Part shown: positions 33,191-41,380 of the stretch, in pieces
Layout: each line of letters opens with the position of its first letter
Numbering within the stretch: the first letter of the stretch is position 1
Assembly: GCF_042643355.1 (NCBI RefSeq)
Contig: NZ_JBHRSS010000010.1
Span: 248,001-312,000 of the forward strand
Source: Salinisphaera aquimarina
GTDB taxonomy: Bacteria > Pseudomonadota > Gammaproteobacteria > Nevskiales > Salinisphaeraceae
Direction of reading: 5' to 3'
Length of the DNA stretch: 64,000 bases
Translations under genes and position numbers: made by a program
Notes under the pieces: generated by a model
Seen by the model: only the letters and a program-made list of their open reading frames with translations
What the model was told of the DNA's origin: nothing
Databases searched by the model: none

Positions 33191-35992
33191 ATGAATCCAG
33201 CGATCAACGAGAACCACCCGGCCGCAAGTCAGGCCGACCTTCGCCAGCAGGACGATGAACTGCGCTCCCAGGTGCGCTCGGCCGGCGCGCTGCTGGGCGA
33301 TGTGCTGCGTTCGCAGGCACGCGCCGACGTGTTCGATACCGTGGAGACGCTGCGCCAGGGCTATATCGGCCTGCGTGAGATCGAGGACGCCGAAAAGCGC
33401 GCCGAACTGCAGGCGCTGATCGACGATCTGCCAGCCGAGACCATGACCGAAGTCACGCGCGCCTTCGCGATCTATTTCAATCTGGCCAATCTGCTGGAAG
33501 AACTGCATGCGCATCGCACGCGGCGCGCGCTGGCGGCCGACGGCAACCCGCAGTGGCTGGGGTCGTTCAACCGCACGTTCACCGATATGGCCGCCAACGG
33601 CGACAGCCTGCAGGACGCGCTGCAGCGGCTCGAGTCGTTGTCGTTCATGCCCGTATTCACCGCGCATCCGACCGAGGCCAAGCCGCGCGCCGTGCTGGAT
33701 GCGCTGCGTCGTCTGTTCGAATGGTTTCACGAACTCACTTTCGGCTCACCGGATACGCTGCGGCGAGCCGAGATCGAGGAGCATATCCGCCAGAACATAC
33801 AGGTGCTGTGGAAGACCGAGGAGGTACGCGGCAGCCGCCCGACGGTCGAGAACGAGATTCGCAACGGCCTGTATTATTTCCGCGCCTCGCTGTTCGCCAG
33901 CGTGCCGGTGATCTACCGCAACCTCGAACGGGCGCTGAAGAACGCCTATGACGAGGATGTCGAAGCGCCCAACGTGCTCACCTTCGGTTCCTGGATCGGC
34001 GGCGACCGCGACGGCAATCCCTATGTCACCGCGCGCGAAACCCGCTATGCGCTGCGCATGCAGGCGCGCGAGGTGCTGTCCGAATATCTGCGCCGTATCG
34101 ACAATCTCTCCAGCCGACTGGCGTTCTCCACGCGCTGGTGTACGCCCAGCGACGCTTTCTGGGCGGCGCTCGACGCCGACGAACGCCTGATTGCGTCGCA
34201 TACCGGCGTGCGCGCCGAGCGCTTCGCGGCCGAGCCGTACCGGCGCAAGCTCTATCTGATCCGCCAGCGCATCGAGGCGATGGTGGACCAGATCCAGACC
34301 GAACTGCGCCTGCGCGCCGAGCGCAGCGAACGCAGCGCGATCGCCTACGACAGCGCCGCCGCGCTGCTCGACGATATCCGCATCATGCGCGAATCGCTGG
34401 TCAGCCACGGCGACGGCGCCATCGCCAACGCCGAGATCAAGGACTGGCAGCGGCTGGTGGAGACCTTCGGCTTTCATCTGGCGCGCCTGGATCTGCGCGA
34501 GGAATCCACCCGTCATACCCAGTGCGTGGATGAACTGCTGCGCGCGCTCGACATCGAGACGGCCTACGCCGACGGCGACGAGTCGCAGCGGGTGGCAATT
34601 CTTGGTCGCGAACTCGAGCGCGACCACGCGCCGTCCATCGCTCGGCTCGATGTGTCCGCCGACGTGGCGGATACGCTGGCCAGCCTCGACGTGGTGCGCG
34701 AATTCACCCGCACGCTGGGCACGGCGGCCTTCGGCAGCTATGTGATCTCCATGACCCATAGCGTCTCCGACGTGCTGGCCCTGCTGTGGCTCATGCGCGT
34801 GACCGGCGTCTACGAGCCCGGCCAGGCCCAGGAGCCGGCGCTCGCGATCTCGCCGCTGTTCGAGACCGTGGCCGATCTGGAACACATCGAGCCGGTGCTC
34901 GATACGCTGCTCGCGCATCCGGCCTACCGCGCCTTCATCGCGGCCGGCAAGCGCGATGACGATATCCTGCGCCAGGAGGTCATGCTCGGCTATTCGGACT
35001 CCTGCAAGGACGGCGGCATCATGACCTCGCGTTGGCAGCTCTACCGGGCGCAGCAGATCGCGGTGACGCTTTGTGAAAACCACGGCATCGACTGTGTGCT
35101 CTTTCATGGCCGCGGCGGTACGGTCGGGCGCGGCGGCGGCCCGACCCATCAGGCGATCATGTCGCAGCCGCCCGGCACGGTGCGCTCGCATATCAAGTTC
35201 ACCGAACAGGGCGAGATGATCTTCGCCAAGTACAGCAACCCGGAAACCGCCATCCACGAGCTCACGCTCGGCGTCACCGGCACGCTCAAGGCCAGCGGCA
35301 TCGCCGCGGACGACGCCGATCATTCGGCCGTCGCCAATACCCTGGCCGAAACCGGCGAACGCTATTACCGCGAGCTGACCGAAAATACCGATGCCTTCTT
35401 CGATTATTTTCAGGCCGCCACGCCCACGGCCGAGATCAGCGCGCTCAATATCGGCTCGCGGCCCGGCTCGCGGCCGTCCTCGGCGAAGATGAACAAATCC
35501 TCGATCCGCGCGATCTCCTGGGTATTCGCCTGGGCGCAGTCGCGGCATACGCTGCCCGGCTGGCTGGGGCTGGGCACCGCGCTCACGCAGGCCGGTGTCG
35601 ACGCCGATACCCTGCGTCAGCTGTATCGGGACTGGCCGTATTTCGCCACCATCATCGATAACGTGCAGATGTCGCTGGCCAAGGCCGACATGCCGATCGC
35701 TGCCAGCTACGCGCGGCTGGCCGGCGAGCACGCGCCGGTGTTCGACGAGATTCGCGCCGAATACGATCGCGCGGTCGCCGGCGTGCTGGCGATCACCGGC
35801 GAACAGGCGTTGCTCGACGACGATGTCGTGCTGCAGACGTCGCTCGATCGGCGCCGACCGTATCTCGATCCGCTCAATCATATCCAGATCGTCGCGCTCG
35901 CGCGCTACCGGGAGCAGGGCGACCGCGCCTGGCTGGACCCGGTGCTGCGTTCGATCAACGCAATCGCCGCGGGCATGCGCAATACCGGTTAA
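33191..35992 (+). CDS. ppc: Phosphoenolpyruvate carboxylase
   Basis: 933 residues, normal for PEPC; carboxylates PEP to oxaloacetate to refill the TCA cycle. Catalytic His is in VFTAHPTEAKPRAV, followed by GSWIGGDRDGNPYVT, the substrate motif MLGYSDSCKDGGIMTS, FHGRGGTVGRGGGPTHQAI, and the C-terminal GMRNTG. The loop after SRP reads IGSRPGSRPSSAKMNKSSIRAISW, the NKSSIRA version seen in a subgroup of bacterial PEPCs rather than the AKRR version of E. coli. Single-gene unit with a hairpin after the stop. Confidence 0.95.
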   Translation: MNPAINENHPAASQADLRQQDDELRSQVRSAGALLGDVLRSQARADVFDTVETLRQGYIGLREIEDAEKRAELQALIDDLPAETMTEVTRAFAIYFNLANLLEELHAHRTRRALAADGNPQWLGSFNRTFTDMAANGDSLQDALQRLESLSFMPVFTAHPTEAKPRAVLDALRRLFEWFHELTFGSPDTLRRAEIEEHIRQNIQVLWKTEEVRGSRPTVENEIRNGLYYFRASLFASVPVIYRNLERALKNAYDEDVEAPNVLTFGSWIGGDRDGNPYVTARETRYALRMQAREVLSEYLRRIDNLSSRLAFSTRWCTPSDAFWAALDADERLIASHTGVRAERFAAEPYRRKLYLIRQRIEAMVDQIQTELRLRAERSERSAIAYDSAAALLDDIRIMRESLVSHGDGAIANAEIKDWQRLVETFGFHLARLDLREESTRHTQCVDELLRALDIETAYADGDESQRVAILGRELERDHAPSIARLDVSADVADTLASLDVVREFTRTLGTAAFGSYVISMTHSVSDVLALLWLMRVTGVYEPGQAQEPALAISPLFETVADLEHIEPVLDTLLAHPAYRAFIAAGKRDDDILRQEVMLGYSDSCKDGGIMTSRWQLYRAQQIAVTLCENHGIDCVLFHGRGGTVGRGGGPTHQAIMSQPPGTVRSHIKFTEQGEMIFAKYSNPETAIHELTLGVTGTLKASGIAADDADHSAVANTLAETGERYYRELTENTDAFFDYFQAATPTAEISALNIGSRPGSRPSSAKMNKSSIRAISWVFAWAQSRHTLPGWLGLGTALTQAGVDADTLRQLYRDWPYFATIIDNVQMSLAKADMPIAASYARLAGEHAPVFDEIRAEYDRAVAGVLAITGEQALLDDDVVLQTSLDRRRPYLDPLNHIQIVALARYREQGDRAWLDPVLRSINAIAAGMRNTG

Positions 35993-36002
35993 TCTGCGGT
36001 TT

Positions 36003-36054
36003 CGGTTCGAGGCGATAGGCTAACGCCACGAGCTCGGGCATACGCCTCGAGCCG
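36003..36054 (+). terminator. Hairpin downstream of ppc
   Basis: A 12-base inverted repeat with one mismatch (36003-36014 with 36043-36054; cggttcgaggcg / cgcctcgagccg) and a 28-base loop is followed by GCTTTGCTTTG. Placed directly after the ppc stop. A moderate terminator candidate. Confidence 0.5.
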
Positions 36055-36081
36055 GCTTTGCTTTGACGACCGGAAATGACC

Positions 36082-36603
36082 ATGAATCGAATGACCTGGA
36101 TCGCCCGCCTGCTGCCTGTGGTGGCCGTGATGCTGCTCTCGCAGAGCGCCATGGCGGCGCAGGCCGGCCCCACGGCCGACACGCCCGAGCGTCCGGTCTA
36201 TCTGGACATCATGCCGGTGGCCGACGCCGACAACGCGATCCTGCCGGAGGACGTGGTCGCGGCCATGGCCAGCGAAGCGCTGTCGGGCGCGCGCCAGGCC
36301 ACGATTCGGATGAAGGACCAGGCGCTGCCGGCGGGTGTACGCGTGCTGCGCATCATGTATATCGTCCATCAGCAGCCCGACGAGAACGGCATGACGCTAG
36401 CTGCCGCCGCCTCGACCGAACTGCTGCGCACGGCCAACGAAGGCGACGGCGGCGTGCAGACCTTCTCGGTCTATAACGGCATGCAGCAGACCCTGGTTCA
36501 GGGGCCGAATCTGGATCGTGCGCAGACACTGCTGCGTGCCGCGTTCAAGAAAGAACTGCAGGCGCGTATTTCGTCAGCCTTCCAGAACGCCCAGGCGCTC
36601 TGA
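36082..36603 (+). CDS. Unknown secreted protein, paralogue A
   Basis: 173 residues with a signal peptide (WIARLLPVVAVMLLSQSAMA) and no further membrane segment. The mature part opens RPVYLDIMPVADAD and includes LRIMYIVHQQPDENGMTLAA, FSVYNGMQQTLVQG and AFKKELQARISSAF. It aligns along its length with the next gene at 36812, so the two are a tandem duplication. ATG 36082 is preferred because GGAA lies six bases upstream; ATG 36076 is also in frame. Function unknown; probably periplasmic. I recognise no domain. Confidence 0.75.
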   Translation: MNRMTWIARLLPVVAVMLLSQSAMAAQAGPTADTPERPVYLDIMPVADADNAILPEDVVAAMASEALSGARQATIRMKDQALPAGVRVLRIMYIVHQQPDENGMTLAAAASTELLRTANEGDGGVQTFSVYNGMQQTLVQGPNLDRAQTLLRAAFKKELQARISSAFQNAQAL

Positions 36604-36811
36604 GGACTGGTGTGTCCGCGGCAATCGCGGTGGCCTGTATTGCCGCGCGCCTTCGTCCACAGGGCGGCTCGCCGCATGGTTCCGGTCGGCGTTTCGTAGC
36701 GCCGCGTAGAAGGCACAGCAGCCAGTCTGTTCGGTGCTGCGCGCGCTTCAGGCGATCGCGACGGGTACGCATGATGCCGGCCGTTTATTCACTCACCCTT
36801 TAAGTATCTTC

Positions 36812-37336
36812 ATGAAAAAAAAGAACAACCACACACGATTGGCTGCCCTCCTGGTCGCGATTTCGATGCTGGCAATGGCCGGTGCGGCCCTCGCTCAGTC
36901 GCCGCAGAGCGCGCAACAGCGGCCCGTCTACCTGGATATCCGCCCGGTAGCCAATCCTAATCATTCGAGCCTGTCCGATGACCTGATCGCGGACATGGCG
37001 CGTGACAAGCTGGCGTCGATGAACCGGTCGGCCATTGTTATGGGCGACAAGACGCTGCCGCCGGGCGTGTATGTACTTCGCATCCTGTATATCGTTCACC
37101 GGCAACCGGGCAGCGACGAGGTGACGCTGTCGGCATCGGCCTCCACCCAGCTTTTGCGCACCGACGATCGCGACCACGACGGCGTCGTCCAGACCTATTC
37201 GATCTATAACGGCCTGCAGCAGGTACTGGTCCAGGGCAGCGACGAGCAGAAAACGAGCGCACGGCTACGCGACGCGTTCAAGCGTCAGCTGAAGGCGCGG
37301 ATTTCGGCCGCGTTCCTGAGTCAGCAATCGTTCTGA
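36812..37336 (+). CDS. Unknown secreted protein, paralogue B
   Basis: 174 residues. The signal peptide (TRLAALLVAISMLAMAGAALA) is followed by RPVYLDIRPVANPN, LRILYIVHRQPGSDEVTLSA, YSIYNGLQQVLVQGSDEQ and AFKRQLKARISAAF, the same order and near-identical motifs as paralogue A (36082-36603). The 208-base gap between the two holds a 9-base hairpin (36617-36625 with 36639-36647) and no further gene, so each may have its own promoter. No known domain. Similar spacing of conserved Tyr, Gln and Asn suggests one shared fold. Confidence 0.78.
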   Translation: MKKKNNHTRLAALLVAISMLAMAGAALAQSPQSAQQRPVYLDIRPVANPNHSSLSDDLIADMARDKLASMNRSAIVMGDKTLPPGVYVLRILYIVHRQPGSDEVTLSASASTQLLRTDDRDHDGVVQTYSIYNGLQQVLVQGSDEQKTSARLRDAFKRQLKARISAAFLSQQSF

Positions 37337-37389
37337 CGCCGCGGGCGCTGTTATCCTTGCCGCAATAATTTGAACCAAGGACCGTAGTC

Positions 37390-37773
37390 ATGGCCGCCAA
37401 CGACATGCCAGAAATCAAGATCGACCCCGACAACATGTTCCGTGAGGAATCATTCACGGACCTTAAGGTCGGCAGTATCCGTCGGCTGGTGCCGGTCACC
37501 GCCGAGGGCGACGACGACCCCGCGCGCGAGACCCGTTTCGAAGGTCAGGCGAGCCTGATGACGCCGGCGGGTAGCCTGCCGCTGTCGTTCGAACTGGATG
37601 CGGATTCGCTCTCCGGTGCCATCGACAAGTTCCCCGATGCGGTCAATGCCGCGGCCGAGCGCGCCATCGAGGAACTCAAGGAAATGCAGCGTCAGCAGAG
37701 CCAGCAGATTCAGGTGCCCGGTCAGGGCGACTTCGGCGGTGGTGGCCAGGGCGGCGGCCGGATTCAGTTCTAG
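37390..37773 (+). CDS. Conserved hypothetical protein, cytoplasmic
   Basis: 127 residues, no signal peptide. The first ~75 residues form a predicted beta-rich domain (FTDLKVGSIRRLVPVT, RFEGQASLMTPAGSLPLSFELDA), followed by a helix (IDKFPDAVNAAAERAIEELKEM), then a Gln/Gly-rich low-complexity tail. This layout is known from small gammaproteobacterial hypothetical proteins. Function unknown. It stands convergent with slyX (10 bases apart). Confidence 0.72.
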   Translation: MAANDMPEIKIDPDNMFREESFTDLKVGSIRRLVPVTAEGDDDPARETRFEGQASLMTPAGSLPLSFELDADSLSGAIDKFPDAVNAAAERAIEELKEMQRQQSQQIQVPGQGDFGGGGQGGGRIQF

Positions 37774-37783
37774 TAGGGCTGAT

Positions 37784-37990
37784 CTAGTAGTGCGGCGGCG
37801 GGGCGTTGTCATCGCTGCCGCCGCCTTCGCCGTCGGCCATCGACTTCACCCGATTTTCGAGCTGTCGGCACAGTTCGCTCAGCCGCGCGAGTTCCTGCGA
37901 CTGCTCGTAGACAACGTCGCTCAGCTGGCTGATGGCGTCGTCCTGATAGGCGATACGCATCTCCAGCTCCTGAATTGCCTCGGTACTCAT
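37784..37990 (-). CDS. slyX: SlyX-like protein
   Basis: 68 residues, mostly one coiled-coil helix (IQELEMRIAYQDDAISQLSDVVYEQSQE) as in SlyX, a small conserved protein of unclear role. The ATGA overlap with the HIT-domain gene (37990-37987) indicates coupling. The tail is Gly/Asp rich. Confidence 0.85.
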   Translation of the reverse strand: MSTEAIQELEMRIAYQDDAISQLSDVVYEQSQELARLSELCRQLENRVKSMADGEGGGSDDNAPPPHY

Positions 37991-38406
37991 GACATGCCGC
38001 CCGGCACCAGGCCCATGTCGTCGCTCAAGGCGTGCTGCAGCGCGTCGACCTCGGCGGCCGGGTAGTCGCGCACCACATCCAGATGCCCCCAGACCGGCCG
38101 TGGCCAGCAGGGGTCGTTGTGGTGGCGCGCGATCACGTGGATATGCATCTGGGCGACCACATTGCCGAGCGTGGCCACGTTGAGCTTGTCGGCCGAAAAC
38201 CAGCGCGCGGTGAAGCCGGACAGCTGGCGAATCTGGGCACTGATCTGGTCATGCTCGGCATCGTCGACTTCGTGCCAGTCGATCGCCTCGGTCTCGGGCA
38301 CGAGGATCAGCCAGCCGACGCTCGCGTTGCGGTTGAGCAGCACGGTCGCGCGATCGAGTGTCCCCAGGACATGGCAGTCGCGCAGCAGTTGCGGGTCGAT
38401 ATTCAT
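37987..38406 (-). CDS. HIT-domain nucleotide-binding protein
   Basis: 139 residues. The histidine triad signature QMHIHVIARHHND, together with LNRNASVGWLILVPE, identifies the HIT superfamily, which hydrolyses nucleotide phosphoramidates or dinucleotides. Its stop overlaps the slyX start. The HIT-SlyX pairing is common in gammaproteobacteria. Confidence 0.9.
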   Translation of the reverse strand: MNIDPQLLRDCHVLGTLDRATVLLNRNASVGWLILVPETEAIDWHEVDDAEHDQISAQIRQLSGFTARWFSADKLNVATLGNVVAQMHIHVIARHHNDPCWPRPVWGHLDVVRDYPAAEVDALQHALSDDMGLVPGGMS

Positions 38407-38583
38407 CAGCGGATTCCGGATTCGAGGTCAGGCTGATCGCCGTGGAAGGCGATCGCGGCGCGCATGATACAGAATAGCGCCGTGCGCTCCGGCGTGCGCC
38501 GTCGCGATGCGGTGGCAACTAGCCCGCGGCTGTGCTCAGATATCTCTCCATCGCTTCGTGCACGCACCGTCTGAAAGCATCCC

Positions 38584-39921
38584 GTGAATAGCGAACCGCG
38601 CGGTTTCAGCGCGTTCATCCGCTCCCGACGCCCGGCCACTTTGGTCGTGCTGGGCTACGCGCTGTATATCGCCAGCGGCTTCGTGATGCTGTGTCTTCCG
38701 TTCGCGCAGGCCGGTCACGGCGTGTCCTGGCTCGACAACCTGTTCACCGCCACCTCGGCCGTCTCCACGACCGGCCTGGCTACGGTCAGTCCGGGTACGC
38801 GATACAGCCTGTTCGGCGAGCTGGTCATCGCGGGCCTCATCCAGGTCGGCGGCATCGGCTATATGACGCTGGGCTCTTTCGTGATGCTGGCGCTGCGCCA
38901 CCGCCTGGACGACATGCACCGGGGTGTCGCGCGCACCGCCTTCGTGTTGCCCGAGCGCATGAACCTGGCGCGTTTCATCCGTAATGTGGTGGGCTTCACG
39001 CTCGTCATCGAGGTGGTTGGCGCGGCCGCACTGGCTCTGCTGTTCGCGCGCGCCGGCGCTCCCGAGCCGATATGGAACGGCATATTCCATTCGATCTCGG
39101 CTTTCTGCACCGCGGGTTTCAGTCTGTTCGACAACAGTCTCGAGGACTATCGCGCCAACACGGGCATCAACATGGTGGTGGCGGCGCTGAGTTATCTCGG
39201 CGCGATCGGATTCATCGTGATGAGCGACTGGTGGCGCTGGCTGACGACGCGCCAACGGCGGTCGTTGACCTCGCGCATCATCCTGCGGGTGACGTTCTGG
39301 CTGGCGTTGATCGGCACCGTGGTTATCGCGCTCACCGATACCGGCCTGGCGAAGCTGGGGCTCGAAGAGCGGCTGCTGGCGAGTTTCTTCCAGACCATGA
39401 CGGCCATGACCACCGTTGGTTTCGATACCTATCCGATCGCCGGCATGAGTTCGGCCTCGATCCTGCTGCTCATCGTGGCGATGGTCATGGGGGCGTCGCC
39501 TTCGGGCACGGGCGGCGGCCTGAAGTCGACCACGATCGCCATCTTCTATGGGGCCGTGCGGTCCACGCTCGCCGGCCGTGCGCGTATCGGCCTGCTCGGC
39601 CGTGATATCGGCGCGGCGCGTATCCAGATGGCGATGGCGGCGACCGGAATGTACGTCGGCACGCTGGTGATCGGTGTCACGACGCTGATGCTGGTGGAGC
39701 GACAAGGTTTTCTACCGCTGCTGTTCGAGTCGGCATCGGCGATCGGCACCGTCGGCCTCAGCCTGGGCGCCACGGGTGCACTCACCTCGGTCGGCAAGCT
39801 GGTCGTCATCGCCATGATGTTCGTGGGTCGGCTGGGGCCCATCACCCTCGGCATGGCGCTGTTTCCGCCGCCCTCGCGGCGGCAGGCGATGGCTGGGCAC
39901 GTCGAGGATCTGGCGGTGTAG
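38584..39921 (+). CDS. K+ uptake channel, KtrB/TrkH family
   Basis: 445 residues. Four repeats of the M1-P-M2 kind are visible, each P-loop carrying the filter glycine: AVSTTGLATVSP, AFCTAGFSLFDN, AMTTVGFDTYPI and AIGTVGLSLGATGAL. The short intracellular gate loop (MGASPSGTGGGLKSTT) follows the third repeat. It matches KtrB, which needs the cytoplasmic RCK subunit KtrA, not present in the window. It imports K+ (or Na+/K+) across the inner membrane. Single gene. Confidence 0.88.
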   Translation: MNSEPRGFSAFIRSRRPATLVVLGYALYIASGFVMLCLPFAQAGHGVSWLDNLFTATSAVSTTGLATVSPGTRYSLFGELVIAGLIQVGGIGYMTLGSFVMLALRHRLDDMHRGVARTAFVLPERMNLARFIRNVVGFTLVIEVVGAAALALLFARAGAPEPIWNGIFHSISAFCTAGFSLFDNSLEDYRANTGINMVVAALSYLGAIGFIVMSDWWRWLTTRQRRSLTSRIILRVTFWLALIGTVVIALTDTGLAKLGLEERLLASFFQTMTAMTTVGFDTYPIAGMSSASILLLIVAMVMGASPSGTGGGLKSTTIAIFYGAVRSTLAGRARIGLLGRDIGAARIQMAMAATGMYVGTLVIGVTTLMLVERQGFLPLLFESASAIGTVGLSLGATGALTSVGKLVVIAMMFVGRLGPITLGMALFPPPSRRQAMAGHVEDLAV

Positions 39922-39989
39922 CTGCGCCTCGGGGCCGCTACTCTTGGCGCTGGCACAATGGCCTGGCGGCTCCCACACTCAATCCGTTC

Positions 39990-40340
39990 ATGTTCTATTT
40001 CATCGCCAAGTGCGTGCTTTCGGGCCTGCTTATCGCCACGGTATCGAGCGTGGCCAGGCGCAGTCCGGGGTTCGGCGCGCTGATTGCGTCGCTACCGCTG
40101 ATCTCGCTGCTGGGCATGATCTGGCTGTGGCACGACACCCACGACAGCGCACGTATGGCGGCGCATGTCGGCGCGACGTTCTGGTATGTGCTGCCGTCGC
40201 TGCCGATGTTTCTGCTGATTCCGGCACTGCTCAACCGTGGCATGGGCTTCTGGCCGGCGCTCGTGATCGGTTGTGTGCTGACCATCGGGCTCTACATGGC
40301 GATGACGGCAATCGGCCCGCGTTTCGGCCTCCGGCTGTAA
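39990..40340 (+). CDS. DUF3147-type membrane protein
   Basis: 116 residues with four short hydrophobic segments (FIAKCVLSGLLIATVSSV, GALIASLPLISLLGMIWLW, FWYVLPSLPMFLLIPALL, ALVIGCVLTIGLYMAMTAI). The layout and the GFGALIASLPLIS motif fit DUF3147. Function unknown. No operon partner. Confidence 0.72.
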   Translation: MFYFIAKCVLSGLLIATVSSVARRSPGFGALIASLPLISLLGMIWLWHDTHDSARMAAHVGATFWYVLPSLPMFLLIPALLNRGMGFWPALVIGCVLTIGLYMAMTAIGPRFGLRL

Positions 40341-40373
40341 CTGCTGATATCGCCAGAAATCGGGGCAACAGGC

Positions 40374-41033
40374 CTAGCGCGAGTCCAGGGCCAGCCGCAG
40401 ACCGAAGCCGACCAGCACCGTGCCGGTGATGCCGTCGAGCGCTCTCGCCGTCGATGGCCGGGCCAGCACGCGCTCGAACGGGCGCGCCGCCAACGCCAGG
40501 CCGACAAACCAGAGCAGGCTCAGCCCGGCATGGAGTGCGGCCAACACCATGCTGAACGCCACCACGTTGACGCCGGTGGGGATGAATTGCGGCAGAAAGC
40601 TTACGTAGAACACGCCGACCTTGGGATTGAGCAGGTTGGTCAGGAGTCCGCGTACGAACCAGCGGCGCGCCCCGCGACCGCGTGATTCGGACTGCGCCGA
40701 ATCGTGGTCGCCCATTTCCTGCGCTGTATTCGCGGTTCGGGTTCGCGCTGCGGCCCAAAGCATGCATGCGCCCAGCCAGACCAGATAGGCCGCGCCGGCG
40801 AACTGGAGCACCCGGTAGGCAGTCTCGGACACCGCCAGCACCGCGCCCAGCCCCAATGCCGTGAGCAAGCCCCAGGCCAGCACGCCGGTGACCACGCCGC
40901 AGCCTGCCCACAAGGCATGACGCGTGTTCTCCACGACCGCAGTCCGCAATACCAGTGCGGTATCGATACCGGGGGTGATGGTCATCAACGTGGCCGCGAA
41001 CGCGAAGCTGATCAGCGCGGATTCAGTGGTCAT
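40374..41033 (-). CDS. LysE/RhtB-family amino-acid exporter
   Basis: 219 residues from ATG 41033. Six hydrophobic segments; the family motif TPGIDTALVLRTAVVENTRHAL follows the first helix, and LTNLLNPKVGVFYVSFLPQFI follows the middle loop. Exports homoserine/threonine or similar amino acids using the proton gradient. Exact substrate unknown. The internal charged loop contains GDHDSAQSESRGRGARR. Confidence 0.85.
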   Translation of the reverse strand: MTTESALISFAFAATLMTITPGIDTALVLRTAVVENTRHALWAGCGVVTGVLAWGLLTALGLGAVLAVSETAYRVLQFAGAAYLVWLGACMLWAAARTRTANTAQEMGDHDSAQSESRGRGARRWFVRGLLTNLLNPKVGVFYVSFLPQFIPTGVNVVAFSMVLAALHAGLSLLWFVGLALAARPFERVLARPSTARALDGITGTVLVGFGLRLALDSR

Positions 41034-41158
41034 GCAGGACGCCTTGCTCGGGACTGACGACCGCCAGCATGCCGTGGGGCGAGATCCGGTAGGGCCAACG
41101 GGGTCGCCGCAGGCATGCAAGAGGCTGTCGGATGGCGATGGACAGTGTGCCGCACCAT

Positions 41159-41192
41159 AAAAAAGCCCGCCATCGAATCGATGCGGGCTTTT
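41159..41192 (-). terminator. Terminator downstream of tRNA-Leu
   Basis: On the minus strand, the stem gcccgc/gcgggc (41188-41183 with 41170-41165), with an inner atc/gat pairing, is followed by TTTTTTATGG. It begins about 36 bases after the tRNA 3' end. Confidence 0.8.
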
Positions 41193-41227
41193 CGGGATCA
41201 GTCATCACGCCATTATCGAGATGGCGA

Positions 41228-41314
41228 TGGTGCCCAGGGCGAGAATCGAACTCGCACTCCGTTGCCAGAACCGGATTTTGAATCCGGCGCGTCTACCAGT
41301 TCCGCCACCTGGGC
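41228..41314 (-). tRNA. tRNA-Leu (anticodon CAA)
   Basis: 87 bases including an encoded CCA. The acceptor stem GCCCAGG pairs with CCTGGGC. The anticodon stem-loop is CCGGA-TTCAAAA-TCCGG, giving anticodon CAA for leucine UUG codons. It has the long variable arm of a class II tRNA (TTCTGGCAACGGAGT), and the T-loop GTTCGATTC fits. Read from the minus strand. Confidence 0.95.
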
Positions 41315-41329
41315 CGATGGTCGAGGCGC

Positions 41330-41358
41330 AGTATACCGATCGCGCGTTCCGCGACCAA
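41330..41358 (-). promoter_or_regulatory. Sigma-70 promoter of tRNA-Leu
   Basis: TTGGTC (-35) and TATACT (-10) are spaced 17 bases apart on the minus strand, with a GC-rich discriminator and 15 bases between the -10 and the tRNA 5' end. Confidence 0.7.
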
Positions 41359-41380
41359 TGGATGAGGCCGTGTTTCGTAA

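Noticed and set aside
33746..35881. 711-codon antisense open frame over ppc
   Set aside because: Same cause; no recognisable motif, and ppc is certain on the other strand.
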